Of a stretch of 64,000 bases of DNA, positions 1 through 11,261 are shown piece by piece. The notes beneath the pieces were generated by a model that made no database searches, had not been told where the DNA came from, and saw only the letters and a list, made by a program, of their open reading frames with translations. The DNA lies in assembly GCA_022606425.2 (NCBI GenBank), contig JAHDVF020000240.1:1984001-2048000 (forward strand). The letters run 5' to 3'. The position numbers and the translations under genes are program-made. How positions within the stretch are numbered: position 1 is the stretch's first letter; every line of letters begins with the position of its first letter. Origin of the DNA: Lepidostoma basale (lineage: Eukaryota; Arthropoda; Insecta; Trichoptera; Lepidostomatidae).

Positions 1-358
1 CTCTTGTTGAATGAGAGAAGTGAATGCGGTGCGAATGATGGTGTTTTAAACAAAATAATGAAAAGATCATCAAGATGGTTTGGACATATGGAAAGCAAGA
101 ATCGTAAAAAAATATATGTTTTCTATGTAAATGGAACCAGAAAAAGCGGAAGACCGAGGAAAACGTGGCACGATCAAATAAATCAAATATTGAATGTCGG
201 CCATGTGAGGAGTCAGAGAAATCGACGCGCGTGCATGACACGATGTATGAATGTTGAGAAAGCAAGAGTAATATGTCAGGAAAAAAATGTGTGACAGTCC
301 ATTCTTTCTGCCTACCCCTTCGGGGAGACGACGTGATGGTTAGTTAGTTAGTGAGTTA
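1..358 (+). mobile_element. LINE-A 3' fragment (RTE-like ORF2 C-terminus)
   Basis: C-terminal end of a non-LTR retrotransposon ORF2, cut off at the left edge of the window. The reading frame 4-294 contains WFGHME, GRPRKTWHDQIN and RRACMTRCMN, the recurrent LINE-A tail block. It ends at a TGA (292-294) where other copies have a Trp codon (VWQSILSAYP), so this copy is nonsense-mutated. The element ends in a short (GTTA)n tail at about 336-358. Other copies lie at 14.2, 26.1, 51.3 and 55.9 kb. RTE-like affiliation is inferred from the tail motifs; the RT core is not present. Confidence 0.8.
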
Positions 359-885
359 GAATGCTCTTAATTTTTTTATTTATTCATAAAGCTTTCTTTC
401 GCACTTCTTATATATGCATTTATTTTATTACAATTTGTTAAATGTTATGTGATGAATTGAAATAGTTAATATCTACTTCGCATGCATAAAATCTATTAAA
501 AAATTATAATACATCAATTATCGTGTCATTGCTATCAGATATCACACAATCCTTTGTAGTTATTGTAAATAAGTGCCATAGCAGTAATTCTGTTGAGCCG
601 AATGTATCGCTTTTGTTGAGCCACACGCTATCGACATTATACTGAACTATTAATATTAAAGACAACCTATTACTGACTTACTCCATTAAAATATTCACCA
701 ATCCATGATTATTATCGTTTTCTTTGGTAACTGATTTGTCTTGAATCTACTCCAAATTATTATATATGACAATTTTAAAACAATTTCCAATGATACTCGC
801 ACTTCAAATTCTTGTCAAATCAAGTTTTATAATAAAATTTAAACTCTCTGTTATATTGAACAGTTATCAAATATAATATTTACTC
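359..885. other. AT-rich spacer
   Basis: No gene, RNA or clear repeat seen. Very AT-rich with no convincing reading frame. Confidence 0.5.
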
Positions 886-1290
886 ATAATTTATATGAAC
901 GAAAACATCTGTTTTCTAGAAATTTTAATATATTTTATGGGAATGACGTGTTTTGTCTTGCTAAGGCATTATCAAATGTGACATGCAGTTGATCACACCT
1001 ATTTATTACTAGCTTAGTAAAGCGAAATATGTAATTCACATAAAATATATTGAAACTTCTAAAAAATACGTTTTTATTCGCATTAATTATTTACTATGGA
1101 ATAATTAATACGAATGAAAACGTCAGTTTTCTAGAAGTTTTACTATATTTAATGGGAATGACACGTTTCGCCCTTCGAAGGCATTGTCAAATGTGACGAA
1201 ACTTCAACTCGTTGTAGTTTATATACACTAGTAAATGGAATAGAATATGGTAATTAACGAAAATTGATGAGACTTTAACACTTTACAAAT
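886..1290. repeat. HP-E foldback elements, two adjacent copies
   Basis: Two palindromic units (about 888-1096 and 1100-1290). The arms start with an AATTAATACGAATGAAAACG-type end, followed by CTAGAAGTTTTATTATATTTTATG, then GGGAATGACATGTTTCGCC and AAGGCATTATCAAATG. The inner part is the HP-E hairpin, GCCTT/AAGGC followed on the opposite strand by GAAACATGTC. About 18 copies occur in the window. No coding capacity. Confidence 0.75.
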
Positions 1291-1291
1291 G

Positions 1292-2876
1292 ATTCCATAT
1301 TTGATTGATTTGTTCGTGCCACGTTTTCCTCGGCTTAACTCTATTTCTAGCTCCGTTCACGCCGTTTACACATACCATCTTTACCATTCTGTCTTTTCTC
1401 ATTCTTTCCTTGTGTCCAAACCATCTTAATAACCTTTTCCTTATTTTGTTCATTATTTATTTATTTATTATTATGATGATTTGTATTTTAAGTGCGCCGT
1501 TTTGTAAAATTAATTACTCCAAAGGTGCACTAGGAAATGACTGACCGAACAGATGTTTCTTAAATTTAACGTCACTATCCTCATACTTAATACTAACATG
1601 GAGGCTATTCCACGCCAACGGACCCGCAACGCTGAACAACAATAAAAACATGCTTTATTGGCTCTGACTGGAATCGCTATGTTGTTTGCACTTGTTTCTA
1701 CTGATCGGAGTGAACGTTGCCTTTCCGTTGGCATGGGTGTCACGCAGAGGTCCGATATATACGCTGGCGCTCTCTGGTGTCGAGCCTTAAACACTGTCAA
1801 ACACAATTTATATTTTACTCGCTCTCGGATTTTAAGCCAATGAAGGTCCTTCAGGAGCGGCGTGATATGACAGTATTTTTGTTGCCCCATAATCAATCGG
1901 GAAGCAGCATTAAATACGCTTTGTATTCTGCTTAATTGATTATTTGGCAATCCAGCGCACATTCCGTTGCAATAATCTAACCGTGACACTACAAAAGAAT
2001 TTACGAGGGTCCTAGCTTCACCAACAGGTAAACATCTCCGTATGTGCTTTAGCTGTCTCAGTTGGAAGAAACCAGACTTAACAAGCCCTGATATGTGCGT
2101 ATTGTAAGACAGATTGCCATCTAAATGAACACCTAGAAACTTTAAACTCTTTGAAGGAGATATTTCTATCCCTCCTATTTTCAAAGAGTCAGAATCTAGA
2201 AGATGTTGTCGCCGAGGAGAGGCCACCCACATGAGTTCTGTTTTTGTGGGATTTATATTAAGTTTATTCTCGGCCATCCATTCTGAAACTCGGTCAATAC
2301 ATCGCACAGTATCAGCCGTTGTTTTGTCTTTCTCGTTGAAATCGCACAATTTATAGATTAAACGGTCATCTGCATAACCAAATGATTCAAATCCCTCTGT
2401 CTGGATGACTTTATCAATATTATTTATGTATAAAAGGAAGAGCAATGGCCCAAGAACTGATCCCTGGGGGACCCCACACTTCATTTCGTTTTCAGAAGAT
2501 TTAGAATCACTTAGACCTACAAATTCACGTCTCTCCGAGAGGTAGGATCTCATCCATCCAAGAGCTGTTCCTCCGATACCGAAATCATATTTCAACTTCC
2601 TAAGTAGTATATCATGATCTACAGTATCAAAAGCTGCGCTCATATCTAAAACAGACACCAAAACAATTTTCCCGTTCATAACACTTTCATTCGCACCACA
2701 TTCACTTCTTATACTTTTTCACTCTATAATATACAGATTTGCCATACATTCGTCTTAGAGATATCATTTCTACTGCATTTTTTCTACTTTCATCCTTCTT
2801 GCCAGTTCCATGCTTCACTTCCATACATAAGGGTCGGCACAAGAACACCATTATGCACTGCCATCTTAGCTTTTTT
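1292..2876 (-). mobile_element. LINE-A copy split by a later insertion
   Basis: Minus-strand LINE-A ORF2 fragment in two pieces, 1292-1453 and 2674-2876. Reading on the minus strand, the GANES-V-M-N part (right piece) continues into K-I-R-K and WFGH (left piece) once the L2-like element at 1454-2673 is removed. The 6-bp sequence GTTCAT is present on both sides of the insert as a target-site duplication. The 3' tail is missing on the left, where HP-E sequence abuts. Confidence 0.8.
1454..2673 (-). pseudogene. L2/CR1-like LINE reverse transcriptase, 5'-truncated, frameshifted near the end
   Basis: Reverse transcriptase domain of a non-LTR retrotransposon, copying RNA at a nicked target site. 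The 389-codon minus-strand frame shows SAAFD (catalytic Asp near residue 18), the GVPQGSVLGPLL block (69-80) and YADD (102-105), so all three catalytic Asp are present. Thumb and tail motifs follow, including LDYCN and HWLKIRERVKYKL. The apparent start Met at 2679 lies in the duplicated target site of the host LINE-A, so it is not a true start: the copy is 5'-truncated and lacks endonuclease and the RT N-terminus. After about residue 345 the frame is wrong; the expected AGPLAWNSLH block is in another frame around 1600-1640, indicating a small indel. The 3' end at 1454 is an (AAATA)n tract. A GTTCAT duplication flanks it. Assignment to L2/CR1-type is by motif style. Confidence 0.85.
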
Positions 2877-2895
2877 TTTATAAATTCTGAATATT

Positions 2896-2992
2896 TTTTC
2901 TTCTTCTTCTGATACCGTGTCAGGTCCGCCCAACATTGGCGATCATTGCAGCGAAAACTTGTTTGTCCTGTGTGTCATTGCCTCTCATTGTA
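2896..2992 (-). mobile_element. LINE-B 3'-end fragment
   Basis: A CTT-rich start (poly-GAA tail on the minus strand) followed by sequence matching the last about 90 bases of LINE-B copies at 57.7 and 60.8 kb, including the CCCAACATTGGCGATCA region. Degenerate. Confidence 0.6.
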
Positions 2993-3298
2993 AATAATAA
3001 AAATAAAAATTGACATTTTCTTCAATTTCTATAATTTGTGTTTAAAATATTATGCTAAATTTTGCTTTGGTTTATGGAAGAAGATGACAGCGGACTGCTG
3101 TTTTTAAGAATTTGTTTATATCGGCATATCTCGAAAAACTTTTTTTAATGGAGAAACACTAGGATTTGAAAAACATTTAACAAATTTTATAATCTGGACT
3201 AAAAAATAACCTTATCTTATGGAAGAAACGTCGTCCTTTTTAATTATCAGATATAAAAAAAATTTATGTATTAGAAAATGTGTTATTTGATAATGCTT

Positions 3299-3319
3299 TT
3301 TTATTATTATTATTTTATT

Positions 3320-3351
<32 letters not shown>

Positions 3352-3378
3352 GAAATGTTATTATTATTATTATTATTA
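3299..3378. repeat. (TTA)n microsatellite, left part
   Basis: Impure TTA/TTTA run immediately before a LINE-A 3' fragment; it resumes after that fragment at 3561. Confidence 0.85.
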
Positions 3379-3558
3379 CAAATAAATCAAATATTGAATG
3401 TCGGCCATGTGACGAGTCAGAGAAATCGATGCGCGTGCATAACACGGTGTATGAATATTGAGAAAGCGAGAGAAATATGTCAGGAAAGAAATGTGTGGCA
3501 GTCCATTCTTTCTGCCTACCCCTTAGGAGAGACGTCGTGATGGTTAGTTAGTTAGTTA

Positions 3559-3560
<2 letters not shown>
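3379..3560 (+). mobile_element. LINE-A 3' fragment inside a TTA microsatellite
   Basis: Last about 165 bases of LINE-A. The frame NQILNVGHV, then CITRCMN, ends at SAYP. A (GTTA)n tail at 3540-3558 grades into ATT repeats. Severely 5'-truncated. Confidence 0.8.
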
Positions 3561-3608
<48 letters not shown>

Positions 3609-3672
3609 GATTATTATTATTATTATTATTATTAGTAGTAGTAGTATTATTATTACTATTATTAGTATTATG
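3561..3672. repeat. (ATT)n microsatellite, right part
   Basis: ATT repeats with occasional ATG, AGT and ATTACT interruptions. Confidence 0.85.
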
Positions 3673-4325
3673 TTAGTTCATACATACAGAAGTCCATTCT
3701 CTCCACTCCACACCCTTCCGACAAAAGCTCTCTCTCTGAATAAAAATATTGTTATTAAAATGTTTTAATGAATCTAAACTATAAATTTTATTTTCACCAT
3801 TCCGTATAGCGTGGGATTATACCAGTTAATTAAATTGGAATTAATCCGATTTCAGAAATATTAAATAATTAGTATTATGAGTCGGAATGATTTTCAGTTA
3901 GATTTTTTACAAATCAGACCCCCGTCGGAAGGGTGTCTGGAGGCAAGGTCAACTTTATGATTAATTCATTAGGCAAAGTAAAAGCTGATTATATAGAATT
4001 GGCTGTACGAATAACGACACGGATAAATTTAATTAAGTCTCCGAAATGAGATTTATATCAGAGGTAATTTATAACAATTCAGTCTCCATTGTCTCCTGGC
4101 CCTAGAACATGTCTGGATTAATACCCCAGAGATGCTTTAATTCAGTATAAAATAGTATCTACTTGTCAGACTTTAATATTCTTCTTGTAAATAAACAGCA
4201 GTGTCGAAACTAAAAGTAATGGAATATAAATTTAAACGTTTCTATCCAAACTTCACGTCATTTTAGATTTAGAATTCATAGCGTTTTATTAACACATTGT
4301 TTAACTTGTATTCCAATCAAGTCTT
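3673..4325. other. Unassigned sequence
   Basis: No coding region recognised. Mixed composition with moderately GC-richer stretches near 3710 and 3900-3960; no repeat copy elsewhere in the window was noticed. Confidence 0.4.
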
Positions 4326-4329
4326 CCAA

Positions 4330-5178
4330 TGTATTGAAAACTCCAGCCTGAGAGTGAAGGTTAATGGGCTTATTGTTAATAACATCAGGTATACTGATGA
4401 CACAGTTATTTTAGCTACATAATTGTATACCCGATCTTCAAGAACTCCTTAATAAAATTGATATAGCAGGAGAGGATCTGGGCTTGAAAATCAACGCCCA
4501 GAAGACCAAATGGATGACATTTGGGCGACTTAACTATTCTTTATCCACTCTGCAACTGAATGGTGTGAATGTTGAAATAGTCGACCAATTTAAATACCTT
4601 GGCAGCATTATCACTTAAGCGCTTGACCCGGACATTGAAATAAAATACAGAATTGAAGTTGCACGAGCTACATTTAATAAAACGAGAACATTCTTTTACA
4701 ACGATAATCTTAACTTGAAACTCCGACAAAGAATGATCAAATGTTATATGTATATGGTCTGTTCTACTATATGGCTGCGAAACCTGGATTCTAAAAGTGA
4801 ATGTAATGAACCGGTTGGAAGCGTTCGAGATGTGGATATAACCCAGAATGCACCGTATACCGTGGACCGATAGGGTCAGTACGCAGACGTACTACAGACA
4901 GCCAGAGCCAATAGAGAGCTGTTGTTGAGTGTGAAAATTACAATGGTCTCATATTTGAGTCATGTGCTAAGGGGAGAAAAATACCACCTCCTTTGACTGA
5001 TATTACGATGGTAAAATGGAGGGACGTCGGGGAGTTGGTAGAAGGCAGCTGTCATGGTCGCGGAACATCAAAGAGTGGACATGAATAACAAGAGTTCAGA
5101 ACTTATTCCAAGTGGCGCAGGATAGAAATGCCTTTGCTACGGACCTGACACGGTACCGAAAGAAGAAGAAAAAGCGTT
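4330..5178 (+). pseudogene. LINE-B RTE-like reverse transcriptase fragment with stops and frameshifts
   Basis: C-terminal half of a LINE ORF2. The conceptual frame reads through an IRYTDDTVILA block (4384-4418; catalytic YxDD in the form YTDD), LKINAQKTKWM, and FKYLGSIIT (stop at about 4617). It continues with a degraded EMW-type region near 4840, then YLSHVLRGEKYH-like and GRRQLSWSRNIKEWT-like blocks, and ends in a GAA-rich tail at 5160-5176. Several stops and indels make it non-functional. Shorter copies of the same family are at 18.9 (minus), 50.1, 57.6 and 60.7 kb. Confidence 0.8.
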
Positions 5179-6250
5179 TTTATTAAGTCTAAAAACAAAG
5201 AAAAATACATTTTAAAATTTAGGCGTTCCCACTGTAGAATTATAAATTAACATTTTTTTTAAACTGAAACCTAGTGAGTTTATATATTTCAATGATGTAG
5301 ATATAACATTTTCGAAACATATCGAGAATAATTAATAAGTAATATGTAGTTAAATTATTATAATTATTCGTTAGTGACATCAAAATTAACGTCCGAACAC
5401 AAAAAAATCAGACAATGTAAATATCGGTTAGCGAAACAGCTCTTGTGACAATTTCGAAAAAAATATAATCAATTTTGATATTTTATAACAGTGTTTATAT
5501 TAAATGATAAATATTAAAAAAAAAAATATTTTAATTATCGCAAAAAAGCTTGGAGTTAAATAAATATGGAAATAATTGGATAATATAGAACTAATAATAA
5601 TCATAATTGATGATTGATGAACATAAATGAACACAATTCAATACAAATTCTACTAACATTGATTCTAATCTTAGGTAAAAAATATCCTCGTTGGTGACAA
5701 TATAACTCACATAATTATTAGGTTATACCTATACAATATTTGCAAACATATGATTATTACGTCACTATCGCAAAGCTGCCTGTGTTAAAAAAAATTAAAG
5801 ACAACGTGAATTAAAATTATTTTTATAATACGATATATGTATAAATTCCCAACCGAAATAAAATATTTTTGATCAAAAACAAGTTTGATTTTTTAAATAC
5901 ACATTTATGACGTAAAAACTTGGGTCAGAGCTTACAATTTCAATGTTATTTATTATAGATCAATATATTTAATTATAGATCAACGTTATCTTGTGATGTG
6001 AATGTTAAAATATGAATAGTATCACAATTGGATGATAAATATATTCTATCTAGCACAAACTTATCGCTAAATTTTCACACTCCTGGCAGTAAGACATAAA
6101 ACTAAGGTTTTTACAATCCATAAAATTTTCTAAATTAACCGGTTGAGTTGAAAATCTACGGGGTAATTTTCAAAATCAATTGGGCATCGAAAATAAATCC
6201 GACTCAACGGTCGAAATCCTCGGCCGAATCAGAACAATGTGAAATTTGAA
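5179..6250. other. AT-rich spacer
   Basis: Long AT-rich stretch with no recognised gene or repeat. Confidence 0.5.
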
Positions 6251-6319
6251 TATAGTTATAAATTTACACCAAAAGGGCAACATCATTATGAAGTCTGAAA
6301 TATGAAAATGAATGAATAT

Positions 6320-6600
6320 GATAAAACCCTTTTTGTTGCTTGGTTTTCTGTTCCTTGAAATTTGGGAATCGCTTGGTAAAAGTAAGAGGCTGGAAGGCGT
6401 TTTACCTTTGGGAAATCGGCAATCAGCCTCCGTTTGATACATGGAGGGGAGATGGTCCATGGAGGGGCGGAGAGGGGAATAGGGAGGATGGGTGGGAAAG
6501 TTTTCCCGGTGGGGGAAATGCCCGGCCATTGATTGCCGTTTACAAATTTTTACGATCCCTTCGAATGATAACTTTGATATTTCCGTGATTCCAATTTGAA
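6320..6600. other. GC-richer unique block
   Basis: Purine/G-rich, non-repetitive sequence (GGAGGGG-type runs near 6450-6510) in otherwise AT-rich DNA. Open frames on both strands have no recognisable domain, so I do not call a gene. Possible regulatory DNA. Confidence 0.35.
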
Positions 6601-6685
6601 AGAAAACGTTCCTACATATATGGCGTAATAGTGGAAGAAAATCCAATGTGTAAGATTTAGAAAATTAAGATTGAGTGTATTTGTC

Positions 6686-6935
6686 CTGACTCCGATATTG
6701 TCTTTATCTCCGACAGCTACGGCATAGATTGTTTTACCTATCGGCTGCCAGAACCAACCTGCTTCTGGTGACACCGGTGGGAAGAACAATTAATCTGCTG
6801 AACGCGGTCTCCTCGGAGATCGACGTCTTTCATATTAGTGAAAGTACGTTCAGAAGGCAAATATTCTTGATTTTGGAGAGTATCTTGTCTTCTTATGTTG
6901 AACCATCTTTCATGCGTTTCTGGTAGTATACTATA
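6686..6935 (+). mobile_element. LINE-C C-terminal tail fragment
   Basis: Frame 6729-6926 reads RTNLLLVTPVGRTINLLNAV, then SSEIDVFHISEST. This is the short C-terminal tail seen after the RT of some LINEs. Four similar copies lie at 17.5 (minus), 30.1 (minus, partial), 31.8 and 34.8 kb (minus). The RT itself is absent. Confidence 0.65.
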
Positions 6936-6975
6936 CGAGTATAAAATATACTCGTATTATTTTACCTGTTTTCAA

Positions 6976-7057
6976 CGATCACACTGCCATAGCCGGGAAT
7001 CGAACCCGGGATCTTCGGTATGGATGTCAGAGCTCTTACCACTATGCCACGAAGGTT
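6976..7057 (-). mobile_element. SINE-T tRNA-like head
   Basis: Minus-strand tRNA-derived head with an A box (TGGCATAGTGG) and a clear B box/T arm (CCCGGGTTCGATTCCCGG on the minus strand). The body and (TAA)n tail are missing. The same head occurs in SINE-T copies at 10.4, 24.1, 44.0 and 61.1 kb, so it is not a functional tRNA gene. Confidence 0.75.
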
Positions 7058-7335
7058 GACAATTAATTATAGCAAAATATGTCATTTTATAAAAATATCA
7101 TAACGCAACCGATAACTACTCGTATATCGATATACCTTTGTTGAAATTTGGGCCATTGTTTTAAAAAAAATTATAATTACAGATGGCTTTTCTTTTCTCA
7201 TTTTTATTTGTCGAAAAAAAATCTTAACGCGTACGTTATGTTTAGTGTGTAATTAAGAGACGGAAACTAATATTCTACGTTATTCTTGCCGTAATGTAAA
7301 AGAGTAATGTAACATGGTGTTTTCCCATCCGAATT
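7058..7335. other. AT-rich spacer
   Basis: Nothing recognised. Confidence 0.4.
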
Positions 7336-7790
7336 TGTTGTAAATTGTCATAATTTATGATTTCACATATAACTCGTGATTCCATTATGGCCCAGGAAAC
7401 GCTCGGAGCAATAAAACAGTGGCACACAAGTCGGGCTAATTTATTAATTTATGATAATTGTTACATGGTAAAGAAATTGTCCAAACTGCCGGGCCATGCC
7501 CCAGGCGGTAATCAGGGACAATCGTCCTGTATTCCGGTACAGGCGTCCCTTATTACAGGACAGGCGATGTTTAGCATTTATCTTGCCCTTGTAGCTCGGA
7601 CATTATTTCCGTTGTTGTTGTTCAGTTGTTGTTGAGATGGCCCCGACCTGCCATAAAATAGGCCCAGCTTATCAGGGGACGCAAAGTTTTACAAATGTCA
7701 GAACACATAAGTTCGCTGTCCCAATGATCCGGACAAACTTCGAATTGATTCTCTATTGAATGGGAAAACTTGCGAATTGCCAAGGGTTAA
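7336..7790. other. Unique, moderately GC-rich block
   Basis: Non-repetitive block with several TAAT/ATTA cores near 7435-7455 and GC-rich segments at 7480-7570 and 7635-7740. A 92-codon frame (7357-7635) has no recognisable domain and I do not call it a gene. Could be a conserved non-coding element. Confidence 0.35.
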
Positions 7791-7840
7791 TGCTATTTTT
7801 TTTGTTACCTAATTATTACGTACACATGTTTGTTATCAAA

Positions 7841-8356
7841 AACTAACTAACTTACCATTACACCGTCTCTCCTAAGGGCTAAGGGAGAAATAATCGACTA
7901 GCATACTTTCTTTTCTTTTCTCATATACTTTTCTCGATTTCCCAACATTCGTACATCGTGTCACGCACGTCGATTTCTCTGACTCCTCACGTGGCCTACA
8001 TTTAATAGGTATTTGATTTGATTTTCCTTCCTTTATTTCTATTTCCATTTACATCGTTCGCATATACATTTTAACCATTATTTCTTCATTCATTCTTTCC
8101 ATGTGTCCAATAAATATATCCATCTTGAACACCTATTTTTTTTTTAAACATTTTCATTCGCACCGCATTCACTTCTTCACTTTTATTTGATTCAACAGTT
8201 TATCATACAGAGATTTTCTCCACATTCGTCAAAGATATCTCATTTCTACTGCATTTATTCTTATTTTATCCTTCTTTAGCCAGTTCCATGCTGTGCTTCC
8301 ATACACAGGAGTTGGTGCAAGAATACCATTGTGCACTGCCATTTTAGCATTTGTTA
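7841..8356 (-). mobile_element. LINE-A 3' half, degraded
   Basis: Starts with AACTAACTAACTTACC (the (GTTA)n tail on the minus strand). It matches LINE-A through the WFGHME region (8095-8130) up to the VHNG/AKMA region near 8340. Multiple frame breaks. Confidence 0.75.
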
Positions 8357-8478
8357 TCAAGTTTCTCATCATAATATTTTCCTGGTTTACTGTTAACTTT
8401 TTTATTTAAATATACTTTAAATTTTATTAAATTTGCATTGGTTATGAAACATTGCCTTGTTATAAAAAATACAATTTT

Positions 8479-8588
8479 ATTAACTTACCGACACGCCGTT
8501 TCTTCTGTGATGTAGGCAGAGAGAATGTGATCCTAACATACTTCTCGAGTTTCCTCTTTATATGATACAATCATGACACGCAAGCCCG
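8479..8588 (-). mobile_element. LINE-A-like 3'-end fragment
   Basis: Diverged match to the last about 110 bases of LINE-A (CTTACCGACACGCCGTTTC start, a GTAGGCAGAGAGAATG block, then CTTCTCGAGTTTCCTC). Confidence 0.55.
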
Positions 8589-8778
8589 TTAGTTTACTTA
8601 CGTATATATTAGTGAAAATTTACAAAAATAACATTTAAAAAAAATTTAATATGACTTAAATATAACAAATAGAAATAAGTTTAAGGAAAATTTTACAATT
8701 AATACAAATTACATGAAAAATTATCTTAAATTAATTTAATTACTTTTATTTTAAATATTTTAATTTTTCATCATTATA

Positions 8779-9050
8779 TCTACTCTTCTTCTTCTTTTTC
8801 TTCTTCTCCTCCTTATAGGCCTTTGGTCTGTTCCTGAAATCAGGCTGGCCTCTCTTGGGAGGTTGACTCCCAGCCATCTCTTCATCTCTTTGGCGGTCTT
8901 CCGAGGGGACGGTAGCCGGCAGGAATCTGATGCGCCGCAGCGTGTAGCATTCTGGTAGGATCCAACCACTGCACGTGCGCATTCCAGTATCTTCTGCGTT
9001 GTCTGCCCCCTCTCACAACATCCTCCACCTTGCAGATCTCGCGGATAGCC
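8779..9050 (-). mobile_element. LINE-D C-terminal fragment
   Basis: Minus strand reads EICKVEDVVRGGRQRRRYWN, then HVQWLDPTRM and GRPPKR, before changing frame into the terminal part. It ends at a CTT-rich tract (GAA-rich tail). The same block occurs at 28.96-29.23 (minus), 38.6-39.0 (minus), 44.9-45.1 (plus), 54.3 (plus) and 62.5 kb (plus). C-terminal, RT-distal part of a non-LTR ORF2. Confidence 0.7.
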
Positions 9051-9171
9051 ATCATAATATAATTATTATTATTATGAATTTTTCGTGACAGCTGTTCCAC
9101 CAACCGAACAGTGTTCCAAATTTTACAGCTAATAATGTGATGATGTAATGAAAACCAAACCGCAGAGCTAA

Positions 9172-9695
9172 ACATAAGGAATGGACTAAGCTGGGCAGCT
9201 TACGGAAACACGAGTTACATCCTTAAAAACTGGAAAATACCGATCAACCTGAAACGAAAAGTCTATGAAGCCTGCTTTCGGCCAGTTGGTACTTATTATC
9301 TTGAAACTGTTACATTATCCAAATAAAGTGCCGAGAAACTACAAGTGACCCAAAGAGCCATGTTAGGAATAAGCCTAAGAGACAGATGCAGAAACGATAC
9401 GGTGAGAGAAAAAACAAAGGTCACTGATATTTTCCACCGGGTGGTGATTCTAAAATGCCATCGGGCAGGTCACGTAGCCAGAAGCTTACATGAATAGTGG
9501 ACAAGAAGACTGCTGAGTTGGAGACCGTGGACGGCAAAGATAAGTGCAGGGCGACCGCAACTACGGTGGAAGGATGATCTGAACAGACACGTCGGAATAA
9601 CCTGGATGCAGTCTGCACAGGACAGAGTGACATGGAAACGAATGGAGGAGGCCTTTGTCCAGGAGTGGACGGGAATAGGCTGAGGAAGAAAAAGA
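9172..9695 (+). pseudogene. LINE-E RTE-like ORF2 C-terminus
   Basis: Conceptual reading gives KRKVYEACFRPVGTY, KLQVTQRAMLGISLRDR, then HRAGHVARSLHE, GRPQLRWKDDLNRHVG and TWKRMEEAFVQEW. This is the region just after the RT in RTE-like elements. An in-frame stop follows near 9494 and others break the frame. It ends in a GAA/AAG-rich tail at 9680-9701. Confidence 0.75.
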
Positions 9696-9701
9696 AGAAG
9701 A

Positions 9702-10290
9702 ATGTTGATGTATTTAAGTATTTCAGTAAAAAATGGATTATCTATAAGAATACGCCTACATGGCATGTTAGTTTCTGAAACCCAATGACAACCCAAACTA
9801 AAGTATAAACACATATTTAATGCAGAAAATACGTACACTATAACCACAAATTAATAATAGTCTCAAACTGACCGCATAAATAGGTCATTCTGCCCTTGTT
9901 TTCACTCTAACTTATTCATATCCCCTTGGGTTACTGTGGCTCTATTATTGAGTAACTATTATACAATATATAATACACCATCAAGTTACCGCAGTAATAT
10001 GTCTCCGTTCCTGAAGTTGAAAATCTTTTGCAAAATGCATTAAGATTAGACTTCAGAACTGGCAGTAGCGATTGTTTTAAAATATTCATTTTTTGAAAAC
10101 ATTTTAAATCAGGTTCACTTTTTAAATTTTTAGTTTCATGACTAGCAAACAAAAGTGTTTTGTACAGTGAATTTATTCTTGCTGACCAAATATTAATTTT
10201 TTTATCAAATTATAAATTGTGTGCATATATTTTTTGTATACAACATCGTTTTATTAGGTTGTTTGACCCAATTACTGTTTACAATTTGTC
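9702..10290. other. AT-rich spacer
   Basis: No recognised gene or repeat. Confidence 0.4.
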
Positions 10291-10295
10291 TTTTA

Positions 10296-10454
10296 GCTAT
10301 GACATGTGATAGGCAGCTAATCTATCGCCTTTTTATTGCCACGTGAAATCTACATCAGACCAAAGAGAGTGTGACAATCACACTGCCATCGCCGGGAATC
10401 GAACCCGGGACCGATATGGCAGTCAGAGCTCTTGCCACTCTGCCACGAAGGTTT
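10296..10454 (-). mobile_element. SINE-T copy
   Basis: Minus-strand copy with tRNA-like head (B box GGTTCGATTCCCGG, about 10395-10410) and body (TGTGATTGTCACACT stem region, CACGTGGCAATAAA, and CTATCACATGTCA near 10300). The (TAA)n tail is lost. Confidence 0.8.
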
Positions 10455-10573
10455 TGATAGAATTGAACGTTGAAATGTTTCATGTACATTTATGGATTAT
10501 TACACTTAATCTTGTATTGCGGATTGCGGTTAAATACGAGTATACATTCAGGTGTATGTGTTATTTTTCTTTT

Positions 10574-10770
10574 TCAGACTGTTGTTGCCGTCCACTCCTG
10601 TACGTAGGCCTTCTCTCGTATTTTCCACTAGGTTCCATCTTGAGCTGTCTGCATCCAGGAAATTCCCCCACTCTTCCGGATAAGGATGCGATAGCGCAGC
10701 TGTGGGCGCACAACTCCTCGGTCTGTCGTTATCGGGCACCAGCACAGATATCGCTTTATCCACTTTTTAT
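10574..10770 (-). mobile_element. LINE-E-like 3' fragment
   Basis: Minus-strand sequence encodes SRWNLVENTREGLRTGVDG near the end, equivalent to the xxxYVQxWT end seen at 23.2 kb, then a GAA/AAAAG tail. Short and degraded. Confidence 0.5.
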
Positions 10771-10974
10771 CTGGGTCTAAATGTCTCACCTATCGAATCA
10801 TAATAGTTGAAGCCATCTTGATGCAACGCCAGAAAACTGCCAACAAAACAATAAAGCTAGGTTTTGTTTATTTCAGGGCTCCGTAAAATAATTAGTGTTT
10901 AAAAAGTGTTCCGTCGCCAAAAAAGTCTGAGAACCGCTGCCATAATACTGACAGAAAACAAGTGTTGAATAAAA

Positions 10975-11260
10975 TACAAAGTTTATATAAAATTTTTGTT
11001 ATAAATATCAATTCATTATATTTTGTCGCGGCAGCTGTTTCGCTAACCGATGTTAGCATCGTCAGGTCTTACAATCAACTAATATATACATTAGAAAGAC
11101 TTAGTTTATTTACAAAATTATTAGGAGGTATGTAAACTAAGTCTTTCTGATGTATTTTTAGTTGATTGTAATACCTGACGATGCTTATTTATGTTAGCGA
11201 AATAGCTGTAGCGACTAAATAGAATCAATTGCGATATTTATAACAGAGTTTTTTTTATTA
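10975..11260. repeat. HP-A foldback, both arms present
   Basis: Palindromic element centred near 11120; central arms AGAAAGACTTAGTTTA and its complement. Each arm contains the HP-A hammerhead-like motif. On the minus strand at 11025-11065 it has CTGACGA, a GCTAAC/GTTAGC hairpin, GAAACAGCTG and then CC in place of TC. On the plus strand at 11175-11213 it has CTGACGA and a decayed stem II. Box position 7 is C here instead of T. Confidence 0.75.
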
Positions 11261-11261
11261 A

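Noticed and set aside
336..358. (GTTA)n runs as telomere-like repeats
   Set aside because: They occur as short tails of LINE-A and SINE-L copies in both orientations; unit is four bases, not the insect telomere unit TTAGG.
6176..6646. 156-codon minus-strand open frame
   Set aside because: No domain, unusual composition, overlapping open frames on both strands; not enough to call a gene.
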